Shown: positions 44,499-52,542 of the stretch, piece by piece
How positions within the stretch are numbered: position 1 is the first letter of the stretch
Layout of the letters: the number at the start of each line of letters is the position of its first letter
Assembly: GCF_003626635.1 (NCBI RefSeq)
Contig: NZ_RAZT01000020.1
Span: 1 to 64,000, forward strand
From: Micromonospora musae
GTDB taxonomy: Bacteria; Actinomycetota; Actinomycetes; Mycobacteriales; Micromonosporaceae
Length of the DNA stretch: 64,000 nt
Direction of reading: 5' to 3'
The notes under the pieces: generated by a model
Seen by the model: only the letters and a program-made list of their open reading frames with translations
The model's database searches: none
Told to the model about the DNA's origin: nothing
Position numbers and translations under genes: made by a program

Positions 44499-44509
44499 TA
44501 GGGGGTACG

Positions 44510-45331
44510 GTGACGGGTGTGATCGGCCGGGACTGGCGCCCTCGTTACCTGCAACTCGCGGAAGAGTTGCGGGCGAAGATTACGAGCGGCGAACTGGCAC
44601 CCGGCACGCTAATGCCGAGCGAAACCGAGCTGGCCGACACCTCCGGTCTGTCGCGGACCAGCGTCCGCAACGCCATTCGTCAGCTTCGTGAGTGGGGCCT
44701 GGTCCGGGCGGAGCAAGGGCGCGGCACCTACGTGCGGGCACCTCGTCAGCGGGTACGCCGTCGCAACGCCGAGCGGTACCAATGGGAGAAGGACCGGGTC
44801 CTGCTCGATGAGGACGAGCGACTGAAGACCGGCGCCACCGAGCACGACACCGGTCTAACCGTTGACGACCTCAAGTTCCACGCCGAGTACACCCGCGTGG
44901 AAGCGGACCAGGAGATGGCGGCGGCCCTGCAGGTCGAGGCAGGTACATCGCTGCTGCGTCGGGTCTACTGGACATCCTCTCGGCACGAGAACGCGCCGCT
45001 GACCATGTCGTACTCGTACCTGCCGTACGACCTGCTGGCTGCGAACCCGGACCTGCTCGACGCGGGCAAGGAGCCCTGGCCCGGTGGCACACAGCACCAG
45101 CTCCACACCCTCGGCATCGAGCTGGACCGGATCGAAGACGAGATCCGGGCGCGTCCGCCGTCGCCGGACGAGGCCGAGCTACTGGACATCGACCCGGGCG
45201 TCTCGGTGCTCACCGTGCGGAAGACCTCTATCGACACCGCTGGCCGGATCGTCGAGGTCGCCGACGTGGTGATGCCGGGCGACCGGACCGAGCTTGTCTA
45301 CTCGCACAAACTCAAGCGGTGGAGAACTTGA
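44510..45331 (+). CDS. GntR-family regulator with UTRA ligand-binding domain
   Basis: The product (273 aa from GTG 44510) has a GntR winged helix (YLQLAEELRAKITSGELAPGTLMPSETELADTSGLSRTSVRNAIRQLREWGLV) and a UTRA domain from about residue 105, which binds small effectors in this subfamily. I prefer 44510 because AGGGGG lies 4 bases before it and a palindrome just upstream. GTG 44519 is similar, and ATG 44363 would add 49 unusual residues but overlap the previous gene. The stop overlaps the glycosyltransferase start by 13 bases. Confidence 0.82.
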   Translation: MTGVIGRDWRPRYLQLAEELRAKITSGELAPGTLMPSETELADTSGLSRTSVRNAIRQLREWGLVRAEQGRGTYVRAPRQRVRRRNAERYQWEKDRVLLDEDERLKTGATEHDTGLTVDDLKFHAEYTRVEADQEMAAALQVEAGTSLLRRVYWTSSRHENAPLTMSYSYLPYDLLAANPDLLDAGKEPWPGGTQHQLHTLGIELDRIEDEIRARPPSPDEAELLDIDPGVSVLTVRKTSIDTAGRIVEVADVVMPGDRTELVYSHKLKRWRT

Positions 45332-46095
45332 CCCAACTCGTCTCGGTCATCACTCCGGTCCACGCGCCCAGCATCGAGTACCTGGCTGGCGCCTACGAGT
45401 CGTTGGTCCGGCAGGAGATGCCTGACGGTTGGGACTGGCAGTGGCTCGTCCAAGAGGACGGGCAGACAGGCGCGCTCGCGGGCGTGCTGCCGGATGACCC
45501 TCGTATCAGTCTCGGCGGGGGTCGTCCGGGCGGCCCCGGTGTTGCCCGCACCCTTGCTCTTTCCCGAGTCTCCGGGCAGTTGGTCAAGGTCCTGGACGCG
45601 GATGACCAACTCACCCCCGGCGCGCTCGCCCGGGACATCGCCGCCTTCGACGCCAACCCGCACATCGGTTGGGCGACCTCCCGCGTCCTGGACCTGATGC
45701 CCGACGGGTCGATGGTCGGCTGGGACAAGGATCCCGAGGGCGGAAGGGTCGCCCGCGGTGACGTCCTTTCCTTCTGGCAGGCCAACGGCTACCGCGCTCA
45801 GGTTCACCCGGCGACGCTCTGCATCCGCCATGACCTGCTTCTCGCGCTCGGTGGTTGGATGGCGCTGCCCGCCTCCGAGGACACCGGCCTTCTCCTAGCC
45901 GCGAGTGCCGTCAGGGAGGGCTACTTCACGCGTGAGCATGGACTGCTCTATCGCAAGTGGCCCGGCCAGGTAACCAGCCAGGCGGCGCACCGGGAACCCG
46001 TCGAGTACGAGGGGCGCATGAAGATCATCGAGGCCCGAGCCGTCGCCCTGGCCTCGATGCTGCCTGACGGACTGGCGCTCACTCGTCTGGCGTAG
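45319..46095 (+). CDS. Family 2 glycosyltransferase
   Basis: The 258-aa product has the GT-A fold start VSVITPVHAPSIEYLAGAYESL, the metal-binding VLDADDQLTPGAL block (DxD equivalent) and a later acceptor-site region with SEDTGLLLAASAV. No membrane helix is visible, so it acts in the cytosol on an unknown acceptor. GTG 45319 overlaps the GntR/UTRA gene by 13 bases, so the regulator and enzyme are made together. The 3' end overlaps the convergent 147-aa gene by 17 bp. Confidence 0.8.
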   Translation: MENLTQLVSVITPVHAPSIEYLAGAYESLVRQEMPDGWDWQWLVQEDGQTGALAGVLPDDPRISLGGGRPGGPGVARTLALSRVSGQLVKVLDADDQLTPGALARDIAAFDANPHIGWATSRVLDLMPDGSMVGWDKDPEGGRVARGDVLSFWQANGYRAQVHPATLCIRHDLLLALGGWMALPASEDTGLLLAASAVREGYFTREHGLLYRKWPGQVTSQAAHREPVEYEGRMKIIEARAVALASMLPDGLALTRLA

Positions 46096-46522
46096 CCTCG
46101 TGCCCCAGCATTCCGGGCGTCCGGCGCCGCGCCTTCATCTCTGCCTCATAGATGTGTCGCCGGCCGCCGGCTAGCTTCTCTCGGGCGTACCGCTCGATCT
46201 CCTGGAACGCCGCGTAGTAGCCATCGTCGAACTCCTCCATGATCTGGAAGGTCCAACGGCCCGGTAGCACGTTGCGGCCGAGGAGTTCCCGCTCCACCCG
46301 GTCCGCGACGTCGTCATGCCCTGCCTCCCGAAGCAGCTCGACTACGCGGTCCAGGGTGAGATCCGCGCCGCCGACGAGCTGGTGAGCGGAGTACAAGTGG
46401 CCACGCACTCGATGGATGGTCTCAAGGGCTTTGCTCAACTCACCCAACGCTTCGACCGTCGCGTCATCCACTCCCTCAGGGCGCGAGTGTTCTTCATCAA
46501 CAGCCGGACTGTTCCCGCTCAT
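46079..46522 (-). CDS. Hypothetical helical protein
   Basis: The 147-aa product is acidic, nearly all helical (VEALGELSKALETIHRVRGHLYSAHQLVG, LDRVVELLREAGHDDVADRVERELLG) and has an aromatic segment WTFQIMEEFDDGYYAAFQEIERYAREKL. It looks like a conserved actinobacterial hypothetical protein, but I cannot name the family. Convergent with the glycosyltransferase gene. Confidence 0.75.
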   Translation of the reverse strand: MSGNSPAVDEEHSRPEGVDDATVEALGELSKALETIHRVRGHLYSAHQLVGGADLTLDRVVELLREAGHDDVADRVERELLGRNVLPGRWTFQIMEEFDDGYYAAFQEIERYAREKLAGGRRHIYEAEMKARRRTPGMLGHEATPDE

Positions 46523-46836
46523 GGCCCTTCGTTACCCCCAGCATCTGAAGAGCTAACCGCTTGCAGGTTGCCCGGCAAGTCAACCCTCAACCATCGCATT
46601 TCAATGCGCCGTTGCCGCGCATGACACGCAAGCTAATGCCGCAGTGAGACTCGGATTCGACGCTCGTTGATCATTAGTTCCAGGAAACAGAAATGAGTGG
46701 CGCTGGTGCACCGCCTGAGAGGCGGCAAGGGTTAGGATCACTGCGCAGTTCTGCTGACTTCCCCTGCGGTGAGGGTCGTCTTTGGACCCCTCGGGAGGCG
46801 ATCTCCACCGGTCGATCCGAAGGGAGGTGAGCAGGA
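46523..46836. other. Intergenic region, promoter side of small protein
   Basis: No gene seen. A short hairpin CCGCCTGAGAGGCGG lies near 46708-46722, and a strong AAGGGAGGTGAGC ribosome site at 46820-46832 serves the next small gene. Confidence 0.4.
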
Positions 46837-47007
46837 GTGTCATCCGAGAAGAGTCGGGGTGAAGAGCATCAGCCCGACGAGCGCCGACGGTCGTGGATCT
46901 GCGACATCAAGCGGTTGACCTGGTTAATTCCAGTCGTCCGCCTAGCTGTACCGCTGGTCCTGCACCTAAGCGCAACCGTCACGGATGGAGATGAGCCCGC
47001 CTCATAG
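46837..47007 (+). CDS. Small protein with one hydrophobic helix
   Basis: The 56-aa product begins at a GTG with the strong site GGGAGGTGAGCAGGA just upstream. The first 27 residues are charged (SSEKSRGEEHQPDERRRSW), then LTWLIPVVRLAVPLVLHLSATV forms a likely membrane or amphipathic helix, then an acidic tail. No family recognised. A possible hairpin (CCTCCGC with GCGGAGG, 47031-47067) follows as terminator. Confidence 0.5.
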   Translation: MSSEKSRGEEHQPDERRRSWICDIKRLTWLIPVVRLAVPLVLHLSATVTDGDEPAS

Positions 47008-47436
47008 ACGAGCTCATCCACCCGGGAGTTCCTCCGCTCTTCCCTAGCAACGGCGGGGCGGAGGGCTTCCCAACTGCCAGTCGTTCACGACGTGGCAGCC
47101 GCCTCTTGCGTGAAGCGTTTCACGCATCTAGCCGTTCAAACCTTACTTTGCTCTTGCCCCAACTTACACACCGAGCGTCTTACTTGCAGTATTCGACGCC
47201 TACTTGAGGAACATAGTCTCCGGAATTCTTCACGGGGAACTCTCTTGCGGTTCGGCTCATCGGGCCGCCCAGCAGTATGACGGCGTCAAGGCTCACGGCG
47301 GCCAATCGAGGCACGGCCGAGGGCGTCCTGGGCGAGTAGGCGGCCGGGTTCGATGCGGCCACGAGGTAGCCGCCCACGTAACGCTGCTGCTGTCGGAGGG
47401 CGCGCATGCCGAGCCGGTTATCGCATCGCCTCAGTC
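47008..47436. other. Intergenic region before pra-like gene
   Basis: No confident gene. It holds the perfect inverted repeat GCGTGAA-GCGT-TTCACGC at 47108-47125, shaped like a repressor operator, within AT-richer sequence that could hold a promoter. A minus-strand frame at 47180-47407 was considered but lacks support. Confidence 0.4.
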
Positions 47437-47500
47437 GACTTGTTGACTTGTCTGCCAAGCGCCGTCTACCTTGGACTGCAACTTGGCAGACAAGTTAACA
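47437..47500. promoter_or_regulatory. Long inverted repeat operator before pra-like gene
   Basis: Two 21-bp arms (47437-47457 and 47480-47500) match in inverted orientation at 20 of 21 positions, with ACTTGTCTGCCAAG as the perfect inner core and a 22-base spacer. The right arm ends 16 bp before the start codon. The core resembles the inverted repeat beside the KorSA-like gene, so this is the likely repressor target. Confidence 0.7.
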
Positions 47501-47516
47501 AGCTGGAGGTTGAGCG

Positions 47517-47912
47517 GTGGCTCTGCGAGGCGGCACGAGGTTCGCTGTGCGGTTCGAGGACGTGTTCCCGGCGGGGTGCGCGTTGGTGCCCGAGTCCCTG
47601 GGCGAGGTCGAGGACTACGACGAGAAGACGGGCCGGCGGACTCCGGCCAAGGACAAGGTGACCGGCCAGCGGGTGTGGCAGGTGCGGGTGATGGACCTTG
47701 ACCCTGAGCTGGGGAAGCGGTCGCGGGAGACGACGGTGAAGATCTCCGCCGATTACCAGCCGGTGCCGCCGACGGGCGCGCCGTTCGAGGCGGTGGAGTT
47801 CGACGGGATGACGGTCACGCCGTACGTGACGAACAACGGTCGGATGGCGTACTCGCTGCGCGCGACCGGCCTGCGCGCTCCGGCTGGCGTGACCACGAAG
47901 GCGGCGGCGTAG
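47517..47912 (+). CDS. pra: Plasmid replication/integration/excision activator, Pra family
   Basis: The 131-aa product matches the Pra type known from pSAM2: FAVRFEDVFPAGCALVPESLGEVEDYDEKT, an AKDKVTGQRVWQVRVMDLDPE block and the C-terminal FEAVEFDGMTVTPYVTNNGRMAYSLRATGLR. In pSAM2, Pra switches on rep, xis and int, and KorSA represses it. GTG start at 47517 with GGAGG upstream. Since rep and int are broken here, the target functions are probably lost. Confidence 0.75.
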   Translation: MALRGGTRFAVRFEDVFPAGCALVPESLGEVEDYDEKTGRRTPAKDKVTGQRVWQVRVMDLDPELGKRSRETTVKISADYQPVPPTGAPFEAVEFDGMTVTPYVTNNGRMAYSLRATGLRAPAGVTTKAAA

Positions 47913-48004
47913 CCGCATCGGGTGAGGGCGGGGCTGTCAGGTCTTGGCGGACGGCAGCCCCGCCCTCTGTCTCTTCCCCCTGCTCTGACGAGAGAGGTAG
48001 TGAC

Positions 48005-48067
48005 ATGTCCAAGCCTATGCCTGCCCACAGGCGGGTGCTGGTCGCGGCTGTGCGGGGTGCGCGATGA
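48005..48067 (+). CDS. 20-aa open frame coupled to translocase gene
   Basis: ATG 48005 opens MSKPMPAHRRVLVAAVRGAR, ending in an ATGA overlap with the translocase start, with GAGAGGTAG 4 bases before it. Whether it is a real peptide or a translational leader cannot be decided. Confidence 0.35.
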   Translation: MSKPMPAHRRVLVAAVRGAR

Positions 48068-49689
48068 TCCGCCGGCCGCGTGGCGAAGTCGTGATGACCA
48101 CGGCCGGGGAACTGATGGTGATCCGGCCGCGCCGGTTGGAGCTGCCGGTCTGGCTGGTCGCCCTGGGCCTGATTCTTCGGTGGCTGTGGCGGGGTCTTTG
48201 GTGGTGCGTGCGGCACCCGGTGATCGTCGGCCTGTTTGTGGCTGGGGTACTGCTCTACCGGGAGTTCGGCCGGGTCGGGCTGATTGTGCCGGTAGTCGTG
48301 GCGTCCGCGGTCTCGGCGGTCTGGCGGTGGAAGCACGAGGCTTCCTGGTGGGCGTGGTGCGCCGGCCCGATGCTCGGCCGGTTCCGTCAGGTGTTCGTCT
48401 ACCGACGGGCCTGGCGTGAGGCCATGACGTTGTGCGGGCTGGCGAGAACGTACGACCATCGGCCGGTCCTGCCGCAGCTGTTACGGGTGCGTTCGGATCA
48501 GGCACTCGATGTGCTGACCGTCCGCATGGTGCGCGGGCAGACGCCTGAGGAGTTTCAGCGGGTCACCGCGAACCTCGCGTACGCCTTCGGCCGTCGGCAT
48601 GCCCGCGTCTACACAGAGCGGCCCGACCAGCCGCCGGTGCGCTCCGGGTACTGGGCGCTGGTGCTGAGCGCGGTCGACCGGCTGCGGTATAGGGACCGGC
48701 CCTCGCTCGTGTACCTGGTGATCGTCCGCACGGACGCGCTGCGGACCGTTGTCGAGCCGTTCGACGTGCCCACGGTTCCGGACTTCACCGCGCTGCCGCT
48801 GGCTCGTCGGGAGGATCTGCGGCACTGGCGTCTGCACCTGCTCGCCACCCACGTCCTGATCGGTGGCGCCACCCGGTCCGGCAAGGGCTCGGTGTTGTGG
48901 TCGCTGGTGCGGGCGCTGGCCGGCGGGATCACCTCGGGCCTCGTACGGCTGTGGGTGATCGACCCCAAGGGCGGCATGGAGTTTGCCATGGGCCGGCCGC
49001 TCTTCGCCCGGTTCGCCTGCAAGTCGTTCGAGGCCATGGCGGACCTGCTCGACGAGGCCGTGGACGTGATGCGAGAGCGGCAGACCCGGCTCGCCGGAGC
49101 GGTGCGGGTCCACACCCTGACCGAGGCTGACCCGCTGGTAGTGGTCGTCATCGACGAGATGGCCGCGCTGACCGCGTACCTCCAGGACGTCGACCTGCGC
49201 AAGCGCATCGCCTCCTCCTTGGGTCTGCTGCTGTCGCAGGGTGCCGGGGTCGGGGTCCTCGTGGTGGCCGCGTTGCAGGACCCCCGCAAGGAGGTACTGC
49301 CGTTCCGGGACCTCTTCCCGACTCGGATCGCGCTTGGCCTGACCGAGGCGGCTCAGGTGGACCTCGTGTTGGGCGACGGTGCCCGTAACCGGGGTGCCCT
49401 GGCCGACCAGATGCCCCGGTGGGCGAAGGGCGTCGGGTACGTGATCCTCGACGGCACCCCGGAGCCGGCCCGAGTGCGCTTCTCGTACATCTCCGACGAG
49501 CACATCCGCGAGCTGGCCGCCGAGTACCCGGCGCCGTCCGACGCTGCGGACATCCTCGCCCAGGTCGGCCGGGAGACCGCCGACGAACCGGCCCGACCAC
49601 CACTGCCTCGGCAGCGTCGCGGCCCACTGTTGCCGGACTCCCTGCTCAACTTCCTCGACCAGGACGCGGACGGGGGTGAGTCGCGGTGA
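48064..49689 (+). CDS. FtsK/SpoIIIE-type DNA translocase, TraB-like conjugation protein
   Basis: The 541-aa product has two or three N-terminal membrane helices (LPVWLVALGLILRWLW, VIVGLFVAGVLLY, LIVPVVVASAVSAVW) and a cytoplasmic FtsK-like motor with Walker A GATRSGKGS (268-276), Walker B VVVVIDEM (Asp364, Glu365) and the ALQDPRKEVLPFRDLF arginine region. In actinomycete elements TraB alone moves double-stranded DNA between mycelia. The gene appears intact. It overlaps the next gene by 4 bases. Confidence 0.88.
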   Translation: MIRRPRGEVVMTTAGELMVIRPRRLELPVWLVALGLILRWLWRGLWWCVRHPVIVGLFVAGVLLYREFGRVGLIVPVVVASAVSAVWRWKHEASWWAWCAGPMLGRFRQVFVYRRAWREAMTLCGLARTYDHRPVLPQLLRVRSDQALDVLTVRMVRGQTPEEFQRVTANLAYAFGRRHARVYTERPDQPPVRSGYWALVLSAVDRLRYRDRPSLVYLVIVRTDALRTVVEPFDVPTVPDFTALPLARREDLRHWRLHLLATHVLIGGATRSGKGSVLWSLVRALAGGITSGLVRLWVIDPKGGMEFAMGRPLFARFACKSFEAMADLLDEAVDVMRERQTRLAGAVRVHTLTEADPLVVVVIDEMAALTAYLQDVDLRKRIASSLGLLLSQGAGVGVLVVAALQDPRKEVLPFRDLFPTRIALGLTEAAQVDLVLGDGARNRGALADQMPRWAKGVGYVILDGTPEPARVRFSYISDEHIRELAAEYPAPSDAADILAQVGRETADEPARPPLPRQRRGPLLPDSLLNFLDQDADGGESR

Positions 49690-49940
49690 CCACCCCGAGC
49701 TTCTACCGGCTCCGTGCCCCGAATCCGGACGGCTCGACCAGCACGGCCGTCTCCGTCCGTGTCGACCCCGAGCGGCCGGACCCGTACCCGGTCTATCTGG
49801 CCGTCGGCGGTGGCCGGCGCCGCATGTACCTGACGCCCGACGAGGCGTGGGCGCTCTGGCGCTGCCTCTCCGAAGCGGTCGCCACCCTCGGCGAACCGCC
49901 CGACCACATCCGTACCCGCGTCAACCCGGCCCGGAGGTAA
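49686..49940 (+). CDS. Small AICE transfer-region protein, unknown
   Basis: The 84-aa product (GTG at 49686, overlapping the translocase stop) has a strand-rich start and the segment RMYLTPDEAWALWRCLSEAVATLG. It is in the place of spd (spread) genes in related elements. No family assigned. Confidence 0.65.
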   Translation: MTTPSFYRLRAPNPDGSTSTAVSVRVDPERPDPYPVYLAVGGGRRRMYLTPDEAWALWRCLSEAVATLGEPPDHIRTRVNPARR

Positions 49941-49943
49941 CCG

Positions 49944-50132
49944 ATGTCCCTCAAGCGACTCTTCCTCGGCACCCACCGGATCAAGCCCCTGCACGTCGAG
50001 CTGGACGGCTCCCCGGACCGGCTCGCCGCCGCGCTGCACGGCCTGGCGCACATGGTCAACCGCCGTCGGGACCTCGACGGGCAGAGCATCCGCATCACCC
50101 TGACCGTCCGCAACAACGGGAGCGGCCGATGA
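49944..50132 (+). CDS. Small AICE protein, unknown
   Basis: The 62-aa product (ATG 49944, GGAGGTAACCG just upstream) contains HVELDGSPDRLAAALHGLAHMVNRRRDL and ends in a strand. Its stop overlaps the next start (ATGA). Unknown function, within the transfer/spread operon. Confidence 0.6.
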   Translation: MSLKRLFLGTHRIKPLHVELDGSPDRLAAALHGLAHMVNRRRDLDGQSIRITLTVRNNGSGR

Positions 50133-50662
50133 GGATCGAGTCCGGCGTACGAATGCTGATCCTGATCGCCATCGGCGTCATGGCCGGCGCCGCCGCCTTC
50201 ACCCACGTCCACGACCTGACCGTGGCGCACGGACAACCCGACTGGATCGGCTGGGCCAACGCCGTAGCCGTCGAGCTGATGGCCATCTACCTCGGCCTGG
50301 AAATCCGCGCCCGCCGTCGAGCCGGTCGACCGGTCGGCATGGTCGGTGTGCTCCTGGTCGCGTTCTCCCTGCTGTCGCTCGCCGCGCAGGTCGCCGAAGC
50401 TGAGCCGTCCGTCTGGGGCTGGATCGTCGCGGCCGTGCCGTCGCTGGCCTTCCTCGCCTTGGTCAAGGTCGTCCTCTCCGGCGCAGGGGCCACCACAGCG
50501 CCGCCAGAACCGGAACAGCCACAGTCTGACTGGTACGACGAGCCCGAGCAGGTCGAGCCGGTGTCACCCGCCCCGGTCGAGCCGCCCGCCCCGGCTGCGG
50601 TGCTGGCTTCGGTCCGCGTTGTTCAACCCAACCGGCCCCAGGTCGTGGGGATCATCCGATGA
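50129..50662 (+). CDS. DUF2637-type membrane protein (Spd-like)
   Basis: The 177-aa product has four hydrophobic helices (VRMLILIAIGVMAGAAAF, WIGWANAVAVELMAIYLGLEI, MVGVLLVAFSLLSLAAQVAEA, WIVAAVPSLAFLALVKVVL) and a Pro/Glu-rich C-terminal tail, as in the DUF2637 family found beside rep genes of actinomycete plasmids and AICEs, where such genes are linked to plasmid spread. It overlaps both neighbours by 4 bases. Confidence 0.78.
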   Translation: MRIESGVRMLILIAIGVMAGAAAFTHVHDLTVAHGQPDWIGWANAVAVELMAIYLGLEIRARRRAGRPVGMVGVLLVAFSLLSLAAQVAEAEPSVWGWIVAAVPSLAFLALVKVVLSGAGATTAPPEPEQPQSDWYDEPEQVEPVSPAPVEPPAPAAVLASVRVVQPNRPQVVGIIR

Positions 50663-51853
50663 CCGCTCCGACCCTGCCCGGCCTCGCCTCCGCCGCCCCG
50701 GCCCCGGTTGCTCCTCGGCCGGGGTCGCGGGCGGCCCGCATGGCGCTGCCCCGCTCGGTCGACTTGCTCAAAGAGATCGCCACCGAGTACGGCGTCTGCA
50801 TCCGTCCCCTCGCGATGCGCCGGACCGACCTCGACACCGGCCTGACCGAGATCATCGACCTGCCCTGCGGGGCAACCCGCGAGGACAAGTGCCCGCCGTG
50901 CGCCAAGAAAAACCGCCGGCTGCGGCAGGCCCAGATCCGCGAGGGCTGGCACCGCGACGACGAGCCGCTACCCGGCCCGGAGCCGGCGACCGAGGCGCAG
51001 AAGTCGCTGATCCTGTTCCGGGCGCACCTGGAGTTCTCCCGCGACGAGGCGGTACGCGCCGCACAGTGGGACCAGGTCACCGACCTCGACGAGGCAATCC
51101 GCGAGGTGGAAGAGGCCATCGCCGCTGAGGGCCTGCGCGGGCGCGTCGGGCCACCCCACGCCAGCGTCGACGACGACCAGGACGAGGAGCCCGGCCGCCG
51201 GCGCAAGCGCTCGACCAAGCGGCGTCAGGACGCACCCGACCTGCCCCGGCGCAAGGTCGAGCGGCGCACCGTCGGCAAGACCTACACCGCCTCGGACGGC
51301 ACCACCTACCGCCCGTCGATGTGGCTGACCCTCACCCTCGACTCGTACGGCCCGGTCCGCCCGGACGGCACCCCGGTCAACCCCGACCGTTACGACTACC
51401 GCCGGGCCGCCTGGGACGCCGTGCACTTCCCGCGGCTGCTCGACCGGTTCTGGCAGAACCTGCGCCGCTGTGAGGGCTGGAACGTCCAGTACGCCGGCTG
51501 CGTCGAGCCGCAACGCCGACTCGCCCCACATGCGCACTTCGCCATCCGGGGCACCATCCCTCGCGACGTGCTGCGCACCGTGGCGGCGGCGACCTATCAC
51601 CAGGTGTGGTGGCCCTCGGTCGACGTCCAGCGGTACACCCTTGACCGGCTTCCCGTCTGGGACGAGCAGGCGGCGGCGTGGGTCGACCCGGACACTCGCG
51701 AGCCGCTGACCACCTGGACGGAAGCCCTCGACGCCATCGACGACGACCCGGACGCCGAGCCCGTGCACGTCGTGCGCTTCGGCGCCCAGGTCGACGCCCG
51801 CCGCGTCATGCCCGGCACCGAAGACGCCGAGCGCACCATCCGGTACCGCCCGG
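50659..51853 (+). pseudogene. RepSA-like replication initiator, 3' part lost
   Basis: About 398 residues of the rep gene remain: a cysteine cluster CPPCAKKNRRLRQAQIREGWH, the segment MWLTLTLDSYGPV, a rolling-circle-type HxH in PHAHFAIRG, and ERTIRY, where the family continues with VTKY. At about 51846-51854 the sequence switches into an integrase 3' end. The reading frame stays open by chance to 52386. The Tyr-containing region after TIRY and the rest of Rep are gone, so it is very probably inactive. Confidence 0.85.
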
Positions 51854-51955
51854 CGCCTGGGCCACGGCGTCGCCGTCCTGCTCCGCGTCTACGCCAACTG
51901 CATCGATGGGGGAGACGACACCATGAACGACAAGATCGGGGAGGCACTCGGATGA
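51854..51955 (+). pseudogene. Integrase 3'-end fragment A
   Basis: In the frame shifted relative to rep the sequence reads RLGHGVAVLLRVYANCIDGG... to KIGEALG-stop, the last 33 residues of an AICE tyrosine integrase, including the LGH block and the nucleophile Tyr (VYANC). Everything before it is missing, fused directly to rep. Confidence 0.8.
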
Positions 51956-52386
51956 CCACGCTCCGCCATCGTGCGAAGATCTCGGCATGTCTGTTCTCCG
52001 AAAGGACCATGCCGCGTAGACGGCCCAGGGAGCTTCGGCGCTCCCTCTCGACACGCTCGGCCTCGTCCCGCTACGGGACAAGGACCTACCGCTTCTCAAT
52101 GCTTCCCGGTCTGTCAGGCCGAGGTCTGACCGCAATCCGGAATCTTGAACTCGCGCGGCTGTGGCCCGGTGCCGTGGCCGAGGTGCTTGAGATCTGGGAA
52201 GAGATGGTGCGGCATCCGGCCCACCGGATACGTGATCCGGGCTACCGGGCAGCTGAGGAATTCCACTTGGAATATCTCAGTCCGGCTGGTGCGCGAGCGG
52301 TCCTCGAAGTCGTCGCCTACGCGCTGCCCAAGCAGGACGCCCGGACGTTCCGACGACGCCTGGCCGTGCTGGACGAGATGTGGTAA
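51952..52386 (+). CDS. Hypothetical protein between two integrase fragments
   Basis: ATG 51952 overlaps the stop of integrase fragment A and gives 144 aa. The first 55 residues are Arg/Ser-rich and may not belong to the original protein. The rest looks ordered: LWPGAVAEVLEIWEEMVRHPAHRI, AAEEFHLEYLSPAGARAVLEVVAYALPKQDARTFRRRLAVLDEMW. No family recognised; a frameshift near the N-terminus is possible. Confidence 0.5.
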   Translation: MTTLRHRAKISACLFSERTMPRRRPRELRRSLSTRSASSRYGTRTYRFSMLPGLSGRGLTAIRNLELARLWPGAVAEVLEIWEEMVRHPAHRIRDPGYRAAEEFHLEYLSPAGARAVLEVVAYALPKQDARTFRRRLAVLDEMW

Positions 52387-52392
52387 CCAGCG

Positions 52393-52542
52393 GAGGCCTC
52401 ACTCTGCCTGAAGGCCGGCGTCGGGCCGACCGAGGTCGCTCAGCGGCTGGGTCACGCCGTCGCCGTCCTGCTGCGGGTCTCCGCCAACTGCGTCGACGGC
52501 GACGACACGATCAACGACAAGATCGGCGAGGCACTCGGATGA
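52393..52542 (+). pseudogene. Integrase 3'-end fragment B
   Basis: The frame EASLCLKAGVGPTEVAQRLGHAVAVLLRV, continuing to KIGEALG-stop, is again an integrase C-terminus. It is clearly related to fragment A (LGH-VAVLLRV, ANC, DKIGEALG) but begins earlier. Where fragment A has the catalytic Tyr (RVYANC), this copy has Ser (RVSANC). The N-terminal three quarters are absent. It lies 450 bp from attR, the expected place of the integrase. Confidence 0.8.

Noticed and set aside
47180..47407. Minus-strand frame MRALRQQQRYVGGYLVAAS with protein-like composition
   Set aside because: No ribosome site, it lies in the promoter region of pra, and it would be transcribed against the operon. Kept as a note only.
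50659..52386. Single 575-aa protein
   Set aside because: The open frame joins a Rep remnant to out-of-frame integrase DNA and a separate hypothetical gene; residues after ERTIRY are Arg/Pro-rich shadow sequence. Split into three features.
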